Shown here: piece after piece, positions 1 to 9,200 of the stretch
Numbering within the stretch: position 1 is the stretch's first letter
Layout of the letters: each line of letters starts with the position of its first letter
DNA from: Candidatus Peregrinibacteria bacterium
GTDB lineage: Bacteria; Patescibacteriota; Gracilibacteria; UBA1369
Assembly (NCBI GenBank): GCA_003153355.1
Contig: PLYH01000001.1
Coordinates: forward strand, 162,565-226,564
DNA length: 64,000 bases
Direction of reading: 5' to 3'
Position numbers and translations under genes: made by a program
The notes under the pieces: model-generated
Seen by the model: the letters and a program-made list of their open reading frames with translations, nothing else
Databases searched by the model: none
Told to the model about the DNA's origin: nothing

Positions 1-1076
1 GTCAAATCACAATCGCCGCTAAAACTTTGTCCATAAGAAGCATTTGTATCTTCGCTTACGGAGTACGTACCCGGAGAGAGCGAATAAAGAGTCCCTGGCG
101 CTGAAGTTCCGACCGCCGGACTTCCTGCAACATCAGTACCGGAAAGCTCTACATGCAGATTAAAACTCGAAGCCGTTGCAATACCGCCACCAGTATTCAC
201 CACTTGCTTAATGACATGAAAGGTAGCGGGTGGAACAGGCACAAGACCGCTGAATTCACTAAAATTATCAATAACAAACCCATGCCCTAAAGTCGCCGGG
301 GCAGCCGTTCCGGCAGTGCGGAACATAAGTGAATCGACCGAACGCGGCAGCTGAGCAATACTGCGGTAATAATCTTCCCATGTCGTTCCCGTATAACCCA
401 GTACCCCATCCACATAGACCTTCACGATATCATTGGAGGCTCCATCAACGAACTGCACGGTCACCTTGATCGTGTGCGGAACGGTCCGGGAGAGATTTGA
501 AGCGACAGGAGTAATAACAAAATTCGCAATCGCTTGCTGATAGTCCTCAAAATTAACCTGAAGACCAGTTGGGGTATCCTGCATCTGTACCCAACTCATT
601 CGTCCGGGATCACCGCGATCAGGGCTTGCCACAACCGAAAGGCCGGGCTGTTCGCCCCCTGGCACCGTTGAGGCAAAATCCCATTGGGCTTCAAAATATG
701 GCTGGCGCGTACCACCTGAATGGTATGAAGGATTGTTATCCGTATTCGCGACAGATTCTCCTGCATCATTCACAAGCGATGGCGAAAAAGTCATATCATT
801 GTAACTGCCATTCGTAACGGCATTCGAGATTCGCAAACTCTGGGCTCCAAAACTCGGATAAACATAATCCGGAACAGGAGGAGTATTCGAAACCACAGCC
901 ACGTCGTAGGTAAAGCTTCCGCAACAACGCACCCATCCTTCTTGGCTGTCGACGCTCCCAAGTGTGAAACTTTCGAAGTTCGTCCCATAGGCATCAGCAA
1001 AAACCTGGACACTTCCGCCCAGAACCAGGCCGATCACCATAAAACTCAAAAAAATATTTTTAAATGTTTTTTTCAT
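1..1076 (-). CDS. Secreted surface protein with prealbumin-like domain, C-terminus outside window
   Basis: The reading frame is open from an ATG at 1074-1076 to the window edge, so about 358 N-terminal residues are visible. It begins with a lysine start and a hydrophobic signal peptide (MVIGLVLGGSVQVFA). The next part, rich in Tyr, Asn and Ser, starts with a phrase like NFESFTLGSVDSQEGW and resembles the LamG/jelly-roll type folds of extracellular proteins. Near the visible end, the pattern VIKQVVNTGGG...FNLHVELSG...LSPGTYSVSED is typical of prealbumin-like (SpaA-type) repeats of surface proteins. The role is probably adhesion or surface structure; no catalytic motif was seen. Divergent from the EmrA-like gene at 1261. 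Confidence 0.75.
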   Translation of the reverse strand, partial: MKKTFKNIFLSFMVIGLVLGGSVQVFADAYGTNFESFTLGSVDSQEGWVRCCGSFTYDVAVVSNTPPVPDYVYPSFGAQSLRISNAVTNGSYNDMTFSPSLVNDAGESVANTDNNPSYHSGGTRQPYFEAQWDFASTVPGGEQPGLSVVASPDRGDPGRMSWVQMQDTPTGLQVNFEDYQQAIANFVITPVASNLSRTVPHTIKVTVQFVDGASNDIVKVYVDGVLGYTGTTWEDYYRSIAQLPRSVDSLMFRTAGTAAPATLGHGFVIDNFSEFSGLVPVPPATFHVIKQVVNTGGGIATASSFNLHVELSGTDVAGSPAVGTSAPGTLYSLSPGTYSVSEDTNASYGQSFSGDCDL

Positions 1077-1260
1077 AATAAATTTGTTTTATGAGAAATC
1101 ATTTAATTATAACACAAAGTCATTATTTTGTCACCAATTCACTGCCGGAAAACGACGGGTTAGCATTTGCATGATAGAAACAAAACATTCCAAGGAACAT
1201 TGACGAATCAATAAAAAATAGTATTATTCATCACCATAGCTTCATGTTTATATTTAATTT

Positions 1261-1917
1261 ATGAACAGCGAAAAAACGAATCAACCTGAAGAACAAGCGA
1301 AGCCAAAGGCCGGATGGAGAAAATTTACTCTCCCGATCCTCTTAATTCTGGGTGTCATTATCGTCGGCGTTGGGAGCTGGTATTTCATCGATCAAAGCAA
1401 ATATATTTATACGGATAACGCAGCGGTGAGCGCGCCGCTTATCCAGCTGACTCCTTCGGACGCCGGTGTCTTAAAAATGGTTTTTGTGAAAGAAGGAGAC
1501 ACCTTAAGAGCCCACGAGCCTGTTGCCAGGGTCGGTTCCGAAATGATCTCAACAGAAGTTGCCGGAACAGCCGTTACCGTAAATCAGGACGTCGGCGCAA
1601 ATTATAATCCGGGACAGCCCGTGGTCACGATGATCCAGCCTGACCAGCTCCGCATAGTAGCTCAAATTGCAGAAGACAAAGGATTCAACGATATTCATGT
1701 GGGACAGAACGTCCATTTTACCGTTGATGCTTACGGTTCACAGCAGTTCAACGGCACGGTGGAAGCAGTCGCTCAGACCAATCACGCCGGCGACGTCGTA
1801 TTCAACATTTCCGATAAACGCCAGGAGCAGGATTACGAAATCAAAATCGCTTACGACCCTACTTCAACACCCCGATTCGAAAACGGCATGTCGGCCAGAG
1901 TCTGGATCATAAAGTAA
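1261..1917 (+). CDS. HlyD/EmrA-like membrane fusion (efflux adaptor) protein
   Basis: This 218-residue protein has one membrane segment at about 23-42, after a short polar N-terminus. It continues with YIYTDNAAV (48-56), the signature start of the periplasmic part of EmrA-type adaptors. The two lipoyl-like half motifs follow closely (about 57-125), then a beta-barrel region. The long coiled-coil hairpin of Gram-negative EmrA, which reaches TolC, is absent; that fits a cell without an outer membrane. The gene sits 15 bases before an EmrB-type transporter, so the pair is very likely one efflux unit. No Shine-Dalgarno sequence is visible before the ATG; the leader is AT-rich. Substrate unknown. 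Confidence 0.85.
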   Translation: MNSEKTNQPEEQAKPKAGWRKFTLPILLILGVIIVGVGSWYFIDQSKYIYTDNAAVSAPLIQLTPSDAGVLKMVFVKEGDTLRAHEPVARVGSEMISTEVAGTAVTVNQDVGANYNPGQPVVTMIQPDQLRIVAQIAEDKGFNDIHVGQNVHFTVDAYGSQQFNGTVEAVAQTNHAGDVVFNISDKRQEQDYEIKIAYDPTSTPRFENGMSARVWIIK

Positions 1918-1932
1918 CAACATCCGAATCCG

Positions 1933-3423
1933 ATGGCTGAAACTTCCGTCAAATCCGGCCCACCAAAAGGACTGATCTTATTAACGGTTATCATCGGTAC
2001 GTTTTTGGGAAGACTCGACCAGACTATCGTCAATCTGGCACTCCCCAAAATTATCCAGGATTTCAGCATCACCGTATCTGCAGCGGGATGGATCGCCACG
2101 GCCTATATTTTGGCCAACGCGGTTTTCGTTCCGGTCTGGGGAAAACTTGGGGACACCCTTGGAAGAAAAAGAATCTACGTCCTTGGTTTTACCATCTTTA
2201 TCATCGGATCAATTTTAGCCGGACTTTCCTGGAATCTCGGTTCGATGATCTTTTTCCGCATCATCCAGGCTATTGCAGGTTCGGCGGATTATCCGACGGC
2301 GATGGCGATTCTGGCCATGACCTATCGTGAAGACAAAGAACGCGCCCAGGCTCTTGGCATCTGGTCTGCTTCTTTTGCAGCGGCGGCGGTTTTCGGACCT
2401 CTTATCGGTGGACCGCTTATTGATAACTTCGGCTGGAGATCGGTTTTTCTGATCAATCTTCCGATCGGTGTCCTGGGTTTATTCATGGCTCTGGCCTTCA
2501 TCGATGAATCAAAATCCGAAAAAAAGAGTCAGGCTTTCGATTTTCAAGGCGCGATCGTTCTTGGCATGTCGCTGTCGGCATTGGTTCTGGTGCTTGATCA
2601 GGGACAGGACTGGGGCTGGCTTTCAGCCGCCAGCATCATATGTTATGCCGCGACTATCGGAGCTCTTCTTCTTTTTCTGCATATCGAAAAAAATCATCCT
2701 GAACCGATCATCGATCTGAAATTCTTCAAAAATAAAATCTTCGTTCAGGCGCTCATCAACAACTTCATCATTTTTATGGGGCTGATGGGAAGCATCTTCC
2801 TCATCCCGATCTTTGCTCAAACCTTTCTGGGCTACGACGCAACGGCAACCGGTTATCTTTTTATTCCCATGGCCGCGGCACTCATGATCGGCGCGCCCAT
2901 AGGTGGAAGATTAACGGGGATCGTGCAACCAAAATACGTCATCATCGCCAGTACGGCAGTCGGAGCATTGGGCATGTATATGTTTTCATTTCTCGATCCA
3001 AGATCCTCGAACATCGACATCATGATTCCTTTAAGCGTCATGGCTTTCGGCATCGGTTTTGGAATGGCGCAGCGAACGAATATTATTGCCGCAGTGGTTC
3101 CAGCGCAGGAAGTTGGCATCGCCTCTTCAATCCTGGCTTTGGCCCGCAACATCGCCGGAGCTTTCGGCATCGCCCTTTTTGGAACGCTGCTCAACAGTTC
3201 GATCGAAGACAATGTTTTACAGATCACCAAACTGAGTACATTTCACGGAACGAATCCGGCTGATTATCAAAAATTTATCAGTCTTATTATTTTAAGAGCA
3301 CAGATCAACGGCTATAATACGGTTTTCGTCGTATCGGGACTGGTGCTGTTAATCGGGACCATCGCAGCATTCGGCATCAACAACGTGACCATGAAGAAAA
3401 ATGTCACAGTGCACGTGGAATAA
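1933..3423 (+). CDS. EmrB/QacA family drug:H+ antiporter (MFS, DHA2)
   Basis: The 496-residue protein is hydrophobic along most of its length, matching the 14-helix DHA2 subfamily. It carries DQTIVNLALPKI in the first helix, the MFS motif A GKLGDTLGRKR after helix 2, and a motif C region GPLIGGPLIDNFGWRSVF in helix 5. These are the usual signatures of proton-driven multidrug exporters such as EmrB, QacA and LfrA. It follows the adaptor gene at 1261 in the same operon. It ends 6 bases before the convergent stop of the SLH surface protein, with no terminator hairpin between them. The transported compound cannot be read from sequence. Confidence 0.9.
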   Translation: MAETSVKSGPPKGLILLTVIIGTFLGRLDQTIVNLALPKIIQDFSITVSAAGWIATAYILANAVFVPVWGKLGDTLGRKRIYVLGFTIFIIGSILAGLSWNLGSMIFFRIIQAIAGSADYPTAMAILAMTYREDKERAQALGIWSASFAAAAVFGPLIGGPLIDNFGWRSVFLINLPIGVLGLFMALAFIDESKSEKKSQAFDFQGAIVLGMSLSALVLVLDQGQDWGWLSAASIICYAATIGALLLFLHIEKNHPEPIIDLKFFKNKIFVQALINNFIIFMGLMGSIFLIPIFAQTFLGYDATATGYLFIPMAAALMIGAPIGGRLTGIVQPKYVIIASTAVGALGMYMFSFLDPRSSNIDIMIPLSVMAFGIGFGMAQRTNIIAAVVPAQEVGIASSILALARNIAGAFGIALFGTLLNSSIEDNVLQITKLSTFHGTNPADYQKFISLIILRAQINGYNTVFVVSGLVLLIGTIAAFGINNVTMKKNVTVHVE

Positions 3424-3429
3424 AAACTC

Positions 3430-5469
3430 CTACCAGAGTTTTCCTTCCTTGTAGAGGATGTAAAGAATGTTTGCGACTTCGCGGCGTGTGGTAAATGCGC
3501 CCGGATTCAGACTGGAACCGGGGAATAAACCGTTCGCCTGGGCATATTTGGCATAACCGCTGTACCACTGGCCGGGAGCAACATCGGCATAAGAAGTGCT
3601 GTCGTTACTTGGCAAAGCATCTCCCAAACTTCTGAGCAATATGGCCAAAAACTCTACGCGTGACACATAACGTGAAGCACGATAATAACCTTTGTCAGAT
3701 CCCGATTGATAACCGGTAACCAATCCTTCCGCAGACGCAGCGCAGATATAATTATATGACCAGTCACTCACTGTCATATCCGGAAACGGCAACCCGTTAC
3801 AGTAGTTCGTCTGATCACTATAAAGTTTAAAAGCGACAAGAATAATTTTAGCGACCTGGTCTCGTTGCAGAAAAGCATTCGCACCAAAAGTCCCGTTTGG
3901 ATTTCCGGTCATGGCGCCGATACTGTTCACAAAACCGATTGCAGCACAATCCGGATCAGACGGTGAAACGTCCTTAAACATTGAGCAGTCTGTTGATACC
4001 GTGCTTGGTTGAGGTTGAGGTTGAGGTTGAGGTTGTGGTTGAGGTTGAGGTTGTGGTTGAGGTTGAGGTTGAGGTTGAGGTTGAGGTTGTGGTTGTGGTT
4101 GTGGTTGAGGTTGAGGTTGTGGTTGAGGTTGTGGCTGTGGCTGTGGTTGAGGTTGTGGCTGTGGTTGAGGCTGACCAACCACTGCAGCTAATTCATTAGA
4201 ATTCGCACTTTCACTACCATTCGCTACAGCAGTAACAACATCATAATAGGTACCAGGAGCAACGTTTAAGAATGTTGCCGATATGGTTCCGTCCGCTAAA
4301 CTCCACACCATTGGAACCATGACATATGGTCCTCCGTGCGTTAATGATGCCTTGATGTTGTATCCCGTTGCTCCAGTGACCGCATTCCAATCAAGTTTCA
4401 CATCATAGTTCGCACCATCTGGAGTTGCAGAATCCAAAATCAAATTCGTCGGAGCTGCTACCGATGCTGCAGGTTGACCGGCCGGCGCGATGGTCATTGT
4501 AAAATTCGCCGTCCCCTGTCCTGCCGCATTCGCAGCAATGATGGTCGAATTAAATGTTCCGGCAGCGGTTGGTGTGCCGAAAACAACGCCGGTACCGGCA
4601 TTAATGTGCATACCATCAAATGGGCCATTGGCATCGTAACTTGTTGGATTATTGGTAGCTACAACCTGACAACTTGAAGGGAATACGACCCCAACGGTTC
4701 CTGAACAATTTAAAGCACTGACAACAGGCGGCTGAGCTGCTGCACCGGCCACGGTCTTAAAACCTGAAGGCGTTGACCATAAACTTTGGCCCGCAGCATT
4801 TTTTGCATTCACGCGCCAGTAATATGTTGTATTACTGGTCAGGTTGTCTCCGGGAAGGATGTTATAAAAATTTGCCACTAAACCAAAATTAACAATTGGA
4901 GTTGTTGTAAAAGTCGCGCTTGTTGAAACCTGAACATCGTAACTTGTTGCTCCGGATGAAGTGTTCCATTGCAGTTTCACGGTTGTAGAAACACCGGTGG
5001 CTCCGTTGGCAGGAGAAGATAATGTCGGTGCTGCCGGAGTTACTGCTTGATTCTGCACAACAACTGAACAATTTAATGTAGCGGTTGTTTGAGGTGATCC
5101 ATATTTTATGGTAACTGTACCGGTTTTTGTACCAGTGGATGCATAAACAGTTGTTCCCCCACTCGCCGTTGGAAAACTATAACTACTGGTTCCAGGCAAC
5201 GACCATAAATAATATGAAATAGTCGAGTTTAATGTATTGGAAACTTTCCATGTGACTGTTGCTTTTCCGCTAACCAATGTCACGGGATTTGGCGTTCCAA
5301 CGCAGGCGAAAGTAGGCGTAATTTGTTGGTTAGGCGACGACAAAGGCACTTCTCCCTTCAATAAATTTCCGCTCGAAAAATAAGTCGCCGAAGCGACAAC
5401 TGCAACTAAAACCAACGCGCCTCCGCCATATAAAAACTTTTTGTTTTTGAGTAGATCATGAATTTTCAT
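3430..5469 (-). CDS. Surface protein: Ig/FN3-like domains, Gln-Pro linker, C-terminal SLH domains
   Basis: The 679-residue protein starts with a charged N-terminus and one membrane segment (about 12-31), likely an uncleaved anchor or signal peptide. An Ig-like stretch is followed by fibronectin-III-like modules (APTLSSPANGATGVSTTVKL...YYWRVNAKN). A putative-Ig segment (about 245-330) with GTGVVFGTPTAAG follows, then another FN3-like module. Residues about 433-488 are an almost pure Gln-Pro repeat. The C-terminal 170 residues hold SLH-type repeats (FKDVSPSDPDCAAIGFVNS, GTFGANAFLQRDQVAKIIL, YADVAPGQWYSGYAKYAQ). SLH domains bind cell-wall polymers, so this is probably a wall-attached stalk or adhesin. 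The frame and repeats are unbroken. Confidence 0.85.
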   Translation of the reverse strand: MKIHDLLKNKKFLYGGGALVLVAVVASATYFSSGNLLKGEVPLSSPNQQITPTFACVGTPNPVTLVSGKATVTWKVSNTLNSTISYYLWSLPGTSSYSFPTASGGTTVYASTGTKTGTVTIKYGSPQTTATLNCSVVVQNQAVTPAAPTLSSPANGATGVSTTVKLQWNTSSGATSYDVQVSTSATFTTTPIVNFGLVANFYNILPGDNLTSNTTYYWRVNAKNAAGQSLWSTPSGFKTVAGAAAQPPVVSALNCSGTVGVVFPSSCQVVATNNPTSYDANGPFDGMHINAGTGVVFGTPTAAGTFNSTIIAANAAGQGTANFTMTIAPAGQPAASVAAPTNLILDSATPDGANYDVKLDWNAVTGATGYNIKASLTHGGPYVMVPMVWSLADGTISATFLNVAPGTYYDVVTAVANGSESANSNELAAVVGQPQPQPQPQPQPQPQPQPQPQPQPQPQPQPQPQPQPQPQPQPQPQPQPQPQPQPQPSTVSTDCSMFKDVSPSDPDCAAIGFVNSIGAMTGNPNGTFGANAFLQRDQVAKIILVAFKLYSDQTNYCNGLPFPDMTVSDWSYNYICAASAEGLVTGYQSGSDKGYYRASRYVSRVEFLAILLRSLGDALPSNDSTSYADVAPGQWYSGYAKYAQANGLFPGSSLNPGAFTTRREVANILYILYKEGKLW
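4009..4172 (-). repeat. Hexanucleotide tandem repeat coding for a poly(Gln-Pro) tract
   Basis: About 27 copies of a six-base unit (CAACCT, CAACCA, CAGCCA or CAGCCT on the coding strand) sit inside the SLH surface gene. The variants alternate in a higher-order pattern, which suggests expansion of short blocks. All units are six bases, so a change in copy number never breaks the frame; it only lengthens or shortens the rigid proline-rich spacer. The opposite strand gives false Val-Glu and Leu-Arg open frames here. Confidence 0.95.
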
Positions 5470-5568
5470 AATTTTGTTTTTCTTTTAGTAAAATCAATTA
5501 TTGAATTATAACATATTTTTGCAATTCTAGCAATTAGCCGATAAATACGCCTAAATAAATTAGAAAAC

Positions 5569-5577
5569 TGTTATACT
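5569..5577 (+). promoter_or_regulatory. Extended -10 promoter of the multicopper oxidase gene
   Basis: TGTTATACT is an extended -10 (TG, one base, TATACT). The last base is seven bases before the ATG at 5584, so the expected transcription start falls on the start codon. The mRNA would be leaderless or nearly so. No good -35 is seen, which is usual with extended -10 promoters. Confidence 0.55.
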
Positions 5578-5583
5578 GAACTC

Positions 5584-6687
5584 ATGAAAAAAATCCCGAA
5601 GAGCACACCGGCTATTATTATTGCATTAGGGATCGTTTGCACCGTTCTTGCTCTTCTTGTTCTTTGTACAAGTGGAGTTTTCTCACAGCATGTCACAACA
5701 ACCCCACAATCCCTGTATGTTCCTCAAACCAGAACCTACTACATTGCAGCCGAAAACGTTACATGGGACTACGCGCCGGCCGGAAAAGACCCTTTTACCA
5801 AACAGCCGATTCCTTCTCCGTGGGGAGAACAGACAAAATACAAAAAAGTCCGCTACATCGAATACACGGACGCAACTTTCACCGTAAAAAAAACGCAGCC
5901 GGTGTGGCTGGGTATTTTAGGACCGATCATCCGTGGAGTTGAGGGTGATACCATCAAGGTGATTTTCTATAACAAAGCCGATAAGCCGTACAGCATGCAC
6001 CCGCACGGATTGCTTTACGACAAAAACAATGAAGGAGCGACCATGACTGTGGATCCAAAAATGCCGATGTCCGCCGATAACCAGATGGAAAACAACGGCG
6101 ACGAGGTGATGCCTGGAGAAAAATACACTTACACGTGGCATGTAACGGCTGAATCAGCGCCGCAAGAAAGCGAAGGCGGCTCGAAAGTTTGGTGGTATCA
6201 CTCGCACGTTGACCCTCTGCAGGATGTTCAGGATGGATTAGTCGGCCCGATTGTTATCACTTCAGCGAAGCATGCGAAACCTGACGGAACCCCCGACGAT
6301 GTCGACAAAGAGTTCGTCACAATGTTTATGATTTTCGACGAATCAAAACCTGGAATGAGTGCTGCTCAAACCGAAGGAAGTATGAAATATACGATAAACG
6401 GTTATATCTTTGATAATCTGCAGGGACTTGTCATGAATAAGGGCGACAAAATTCGCTGGTATCTACTCGACCTGGGAAACGAGATGGACATGCACACACC
6501 GCATTGGCATGGCGAGGTAGTTTTAAATCGCGAAACAAACACGTACACGGACGTTATGGAACTGCTGCCCGGAAGCATGAAAACGGTAGATATGCTGGCG
6601 TACAACCCCGGACAGTGGATGTACCATTGCCATGTTGCCGACCACATGCTGGGAGGTATGACCGCGATGTATACCATCAATCCCTAA
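5584..6687 (+). CDS. Two-domain multicopper oxidase (laccase / ceruloplasmin-like)
   Basis: The 367-residue protein has an N-terminal membrane anchor or signal segment (about 10-30) and two cupredoxin domains. All copper-ligand motifs are present: HPH (139-141), HSH (206-208), HTPHWH (304-309) and HCHVADHMLGGM (348-359). In the last motif Cys349 bridges the type 1 and trinuclear copper sites, and Met359 is the likely axial type 1 ligand. The length and order match small two-domain laccases, which work as trimers. It should oxidise phenols, metals such as Fe(II) or Mn(II), or Cu(I) outside the membrane, reducing O2 to water. The natural substrate is unknown. It converges on the tiny membrane protein at 6684, sharing stop bases. 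Confidence 0.92.
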   Translation: MKKIPKSTPAIIIALGIVCTVLALLVLCTSGVFSQHVTTTPQSLYVPQTRTYYIAAENVTWDYAPAGKDPFTKQPIPSPWGEQTKYKKVRYIEYTDATFTVKKTQPVWLGILGPIIRGVEGDTIKVIFYNKADKPYSMHPHGLLYDKNNEGATMTVDPKMPMSADNQMENNGDEVMPGEKYTYTWHVTAESAPQESEGGSKVWWYHSHVDPLQDVQDGLVGPIVITSAKHAKPDGTPDDVDKEFVTMFMIFDESKPGMSAAQTEGSMKYTINGYIFDNLQGLVMNKGDKIRWYLLDLGNEMDMHTPHWHGEVVLNRETNTYTDVMELLPGSMKTVDMLAYNPGQWMYHCHVADHMLGGMTAMYTINP

Positions 6688-6830
6688 GCTTTACGGCCCT
6701 GAATTAATCTAATGATAAGAACCACGACAGCGATGACCAGCAGAATATGGATATATCCGCCCAACGTATAGGAGCTTACTAATCCAAGCACCCACAACAC
6801 CAAAAGAATCACAAAAATTGTCCAGAGCAT
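6684..6830 (-). CDS. Small membrane protein, lmo0937 / DUF5670 type
   Basis: From the ATG at 6828-6830 the product is 48 residues: MLWTIFVILLVLWVLGLVS, then YTLGGYIHILLVIAVVVLIIRLI and a short basic tail. This is the two-helix layout and wording of the lmo0937/DUF5670 family, whose members are about 50 residues. An upstream in-frame ATG would add 20 residues not found in the family, so the shorter start is preferred. Function is not established; members often appear near stress genes. The TAG stop overlaps the TAA stop of the multicopper oxidase on the other strand (bases CTAA). Confidence 0.75.
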   Translation of the reverse strand: MLWTIFVILLVLWVLGLVSSYTLGGYIHILLVIAVVVLIIRLIQGRKA

Positions 6831-7007
6831 AAATGGTTTCTTAAAGAATATAACTAAAATATAATCCTTTAAATTTTGAATTGATAGCAAAATCCAATAA
6901 ACTGATCAGTTCGATTTTATTTATGTCCAGCCGCTTTCCAACTCCTTCCTATCTATAAAGAATGAAAAGAGGTAGATTGAGATGTTATTCTTTAACAACT
7001 TCACCGT

Positions 7008-7121
7008 ATGGAAACGAATGAACACGACGATGCTGCTAAGAAGGCTGCTGCCGACGAAGCTGCAAAAAAAGCTGCAGCTGATGCTGCTGCAAAAATGCCT
7101 GCCGACGAAAAAAAAGAATAA
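7008..7121 (+). CDS. Tiny Ala/Lys/Asp-rich protein (37 aa)
   Basis: An ATG at 7008 opens 37 codons ending in TAA. The product is almost only Ala, Lys, Asp and Glu, with the pattern AAKKAAADEAAKKAAADAAA, and should form a charged amphipathic helix. No Shine-Dalgarno is visible. Such peptides occur as small cytoplasmic proteins, but low complexity also makes chance open frames likely. A 9 bp inverted repeat lies 26 bases after the stop. Coding status is unproven; the function is unknown. Confidence 0.4.
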   Translation: METNEHDDAAKKAAADEAAKKAAADAAAKMPADEKKE

Positions 7122-7147
7122 AGCAGCAATATCCAACTAATGCAAAT

Positions 7148-7179
7148 TCTGACTTATAAAAATTTACAGGTAAGTCAGA
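7148..7179. repeat. Perfect 9 bp inverted repeat between two tiny genes
   Basis: TCTGACTTA (7148-7156) and TAAGTCAGA (7171-7179) are exact reverse complements with a 14-base loop. No T-run follows on either strand, so it is not a classical terminator. It may be an RNA stem at the end of the 37-residue gene, or an operator upstream of the promoter at 7210. Confidence 0.5.
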
Positions 7180-7209
7180 AAGCATTGGGGATATCGAGAC
7201 CAGTGGGTG

Positions 7210-7215
7210 TATAAT
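7210..7215 (+). promoter_or_regulatory. -10 box upstream of the 23-residue basic peptide gene
   Basis: A consensus TATAAT lies 29 bases before the ATG at 7245. A possible TTGGGG -35 would have a 19-base spacer, which is long. The call rests mainly on the perfect -10. Confidence 0.4.
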
Positions 7216-7244
7216 GGTCGCGTTATTTCATAATTTTATAAATT

Positions 7245-7316
7245 ATGGCTAAAGGAAATGCTGGTCACAGAAAAGAAAAAAAGAAGCCAAAGCAAAAAAA
7301 GGATAAGAAAAAATAA
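7245..7316 (+). CDS. Tiny Lys-rich protein (23 aa)
   Basis: The ATG at 7245 gives 23 codons: MAKGNAGHRKEKKKPKQ, then KKDKKK and TAA. More than half of the residues are Lys or Arg. Short proteins that begin MAKG and continue with a Lys-rich tail occur in many bacteria and are usually left unnamed; the role may be nucleic-acid binding, but this is inference. A perfect TATAAT lies just upstream, which supports expression. No recognisable ribosome binding site. Confidence 0.5.
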   Translation: MAKGNAGHRKEKKKPKQKKDKKK

Positions 7317-7442
7317 CCCGGGAAACACCGGCTTACACGCTGTGAATTGAACCAATATTCAGGCGTGTTTGATAGTTTAAAAATAAAGTGTAACCCTCCG
7401 GCTACTTCACGATCAGTGCCAGATTAAAACTTATTTTTCTTT

Positions 7443-9161
7443 ATGAACAAAAAAACCTTATCCATTCTCGCCCTGGGGGCACTGCTTTTTACTAATGGCT
7501 GTACTCAACAACAGGCTGCACAAAACATCCCTTCAACAACAGAACAGCAAACAAATCAAACCCTCGGTTTACAAGTTGGAGCGACACAGCAGTCTTCAAC
7601 GCAAGAAATAGCGTCTGGAACAGCCGATATCCATAAAATAAAACATGTCGTCATCATCATGCAGGAGAATCGTTCTTTTGACAGTTATTTTGGAACTTTC
7701 CCGGGTGCCGACGGCATTCCGATGCAGAACGGCGTACCGACGGTTTGCATACCAGACCCGGCCACGAACACATGCCAAAAACCTTACCACGATACCAATG
7801 ACGTGAATGCTGGGGGTCCACACGGGCAATCTGAAGCCGCTGCCGACATCAACAGCGGTCTCATGAACGGATTTATCGGACAGGCTGAAAAAGCGGTGGC
7901 AGCTATGGCGAAGGTAAATAAAAAGAACTGCAAACCGGACGATCCGGCATGCGGGGGAGGAACCCATGTCGATGTCATGGGTTACCATACCGCTGCAGAA
8001 ATTCCAAACTATTGGAATTATGCTCAGCAGTTTGTTTTACAGGATAAAATGTTCGAACCGAACGCTTCCTGGAGTTTGCCGATGCATCTTTTCATGGTTT
8101 CCGAATGGTCGGCAAAATGCAGCCAAGCGGGCAATCCTCAAAGCTGCGTAAATGAACTCCAAAGTCCGGATCTTCCGCCGGATTTTAAATCAGGAAACCT
8201 TATAGCGCTTTGCGAAAATAACAAGCCGTTACAGTGCAGTGCGGGTTTGACAAAACTGGGAATCACCACTGACATCCAAGCTCAATTAAAAACACTGTTA
8301 AAAGAAAATTGCAGCGCCGCCCAGCTTGATGACATGAGCCGCTGCGAGACCGCAATTCAAAACTCGAACATTCCGGATACGCTGAAACAAAAATTGATCG
8401 CAATCGACACTCAGCTTTCACCGCCGGACTACGCATGGACCGACCTGACCTATCTCCTCTACAAAAATAATGTTTCATGGGGTTTCTATGTATTTAACGG
8501 CACAGAACCTGACTGCGAGGACGACTCAGCAATGACCTGCCCGTCAATACGTCAAAACGCCCACACTCCTGGCATTTGGAATCCGTTGCCATCTTTTGAT
8601 ACGGTAAAACAGGACGGCCAGCTTGGAAATATTCAGTCTCTCTCTAATTTTTATGCTGCAGCGAAAACAGGAACGTTGCCTGCCGTAAGCTGGATAACGC
8701 CTGCAGGACAAGTCAGTGAACATCCGCCGGCTTCGATCAAAGAAGGACAGGCTTACGTCACGGGACTCATCAATTCAGTGATGCAGGGTCCTGACTGGGA
8801 CAGCACCGCCATTTTCCTTTCATGGGATGACTGGGGAGGTTTTTATGATCACGTTACGCCTCCAACGGTTGACCAAAACGGTTACGGCTTAAGAGTGCCC
8901 GCACTCGTCATCAGTCCGTATGCAAAACAAGGCTACATCGATCACCAAATTCTGAGCCATGATGCTTACGTCAAATTCATTGAAGATGACTTCTTGAACG
9001 GACAACGCCTGGATCCTGCGACCGACGGCCGCCCTGATCCGCGTCCGGACGTCAGAGAAAATGCTCCGCAACTCGGCAACCTCGTGAACGATTTTGATTT
9101 CACGCAGCAGCCCAGACCTCCAATGATATTGGGAGACGCCGATTATTTCTTGACCAAATAA
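7443..9161 (+). CDS. Secreted phosphoesterase of the bacterial phospholipase C / acid phosphatase family (lipoprotein)
   Basis: The 572-residue product begins with a signal peptide ending in FTNGC, so Cys20 is the likely lipid-anchored residue. The mature part starts with a Gln/Thr-rich linker, followed by [21 protein letters not shown] (about 64-84), the hallmark of the PF04185 phosphoesterase family, where ENRSFD holds metal and catalytic positions. Later motifs include [11 protein letters not shown] and [16 protein letters not shown], also typical. Members hydrolyse phospholipids, phosphomonoesters or similar esters outside the cell; the substrate here is not known. The length fits the family. 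A strong bidirectional terminator follows at 9201. The gene stands alone between two differently oriented units. Confidence 0.9.
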   Translation: MNKKTLSILALGALLFTNGCTQQQAAQNIPSTTEQQTNQTLGLQVGATQQSSTQEIASGTADIHKIKHVVIIMQENRSFDSYFGTFPGADGIPMQNGVPTVCIPDPATNTCQKPYHDTNDVNAGGPHGQSEAAADINSGLMNGFIGQAEKAVAAMAKVNKKNCKPDDPACGGGTHVDVMGYHTAAEIPNYWNYAQQFVLQDKMFEPNASWSLPMHLFMVSEWSAKCSQAGNPQSCVNELQSPDLPPDFKSGNLIALCENNKPLQCSAGLTKLGITTDIQAQLKTLLKENCSAAQLDDMSRCETAIQNSNIPDTLKQKLIAIDTQLSPPDYAWTDLTYLLYKNNVSWGFYVFNGTEPDCEDDSAMTCPSIRQNAHTPGIWNPLPSFDTVKQDGQLGNIQSLSNFYAAAKTGTLPAVSWITPAGQVSEHPPASIKEGQAYVTGLINSVMQGPDWDSTAIFLSWDDWGGFYDHVTPPTVDQNGYGLRVPALVISPYAKQGYIDHQILSHDAYVKFIEDDFLNGQRLDPATDGRPDPRPDVRENAPQLGNLVNDFDFTQQPRPPMILGDADYFLTK

Positions 9162-9200
9162 ACGGCAACGCAAAAAAAATGGCTAAAAGTGAATCCTATA

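Noticed and set aside
4009-4172. CRISPR-like array
   Set aside because: Units are six bases long with no spacers; it is a coding tandem repeat.
3981-4199. Open frames on the plus strand coding Val-Glu or Leu-Arg repeats
   Set aside because: They are antisense shadows of the Gln-Pro hexanucleotide repeat in the SLH gene, with no start signals or unique sequence.
7336-7370. Hairpin CACGC...GCGTG as terminator of the 23-residue gene
   Set aside because: Stem short with a bulge and no clear T-run; too weak to call.
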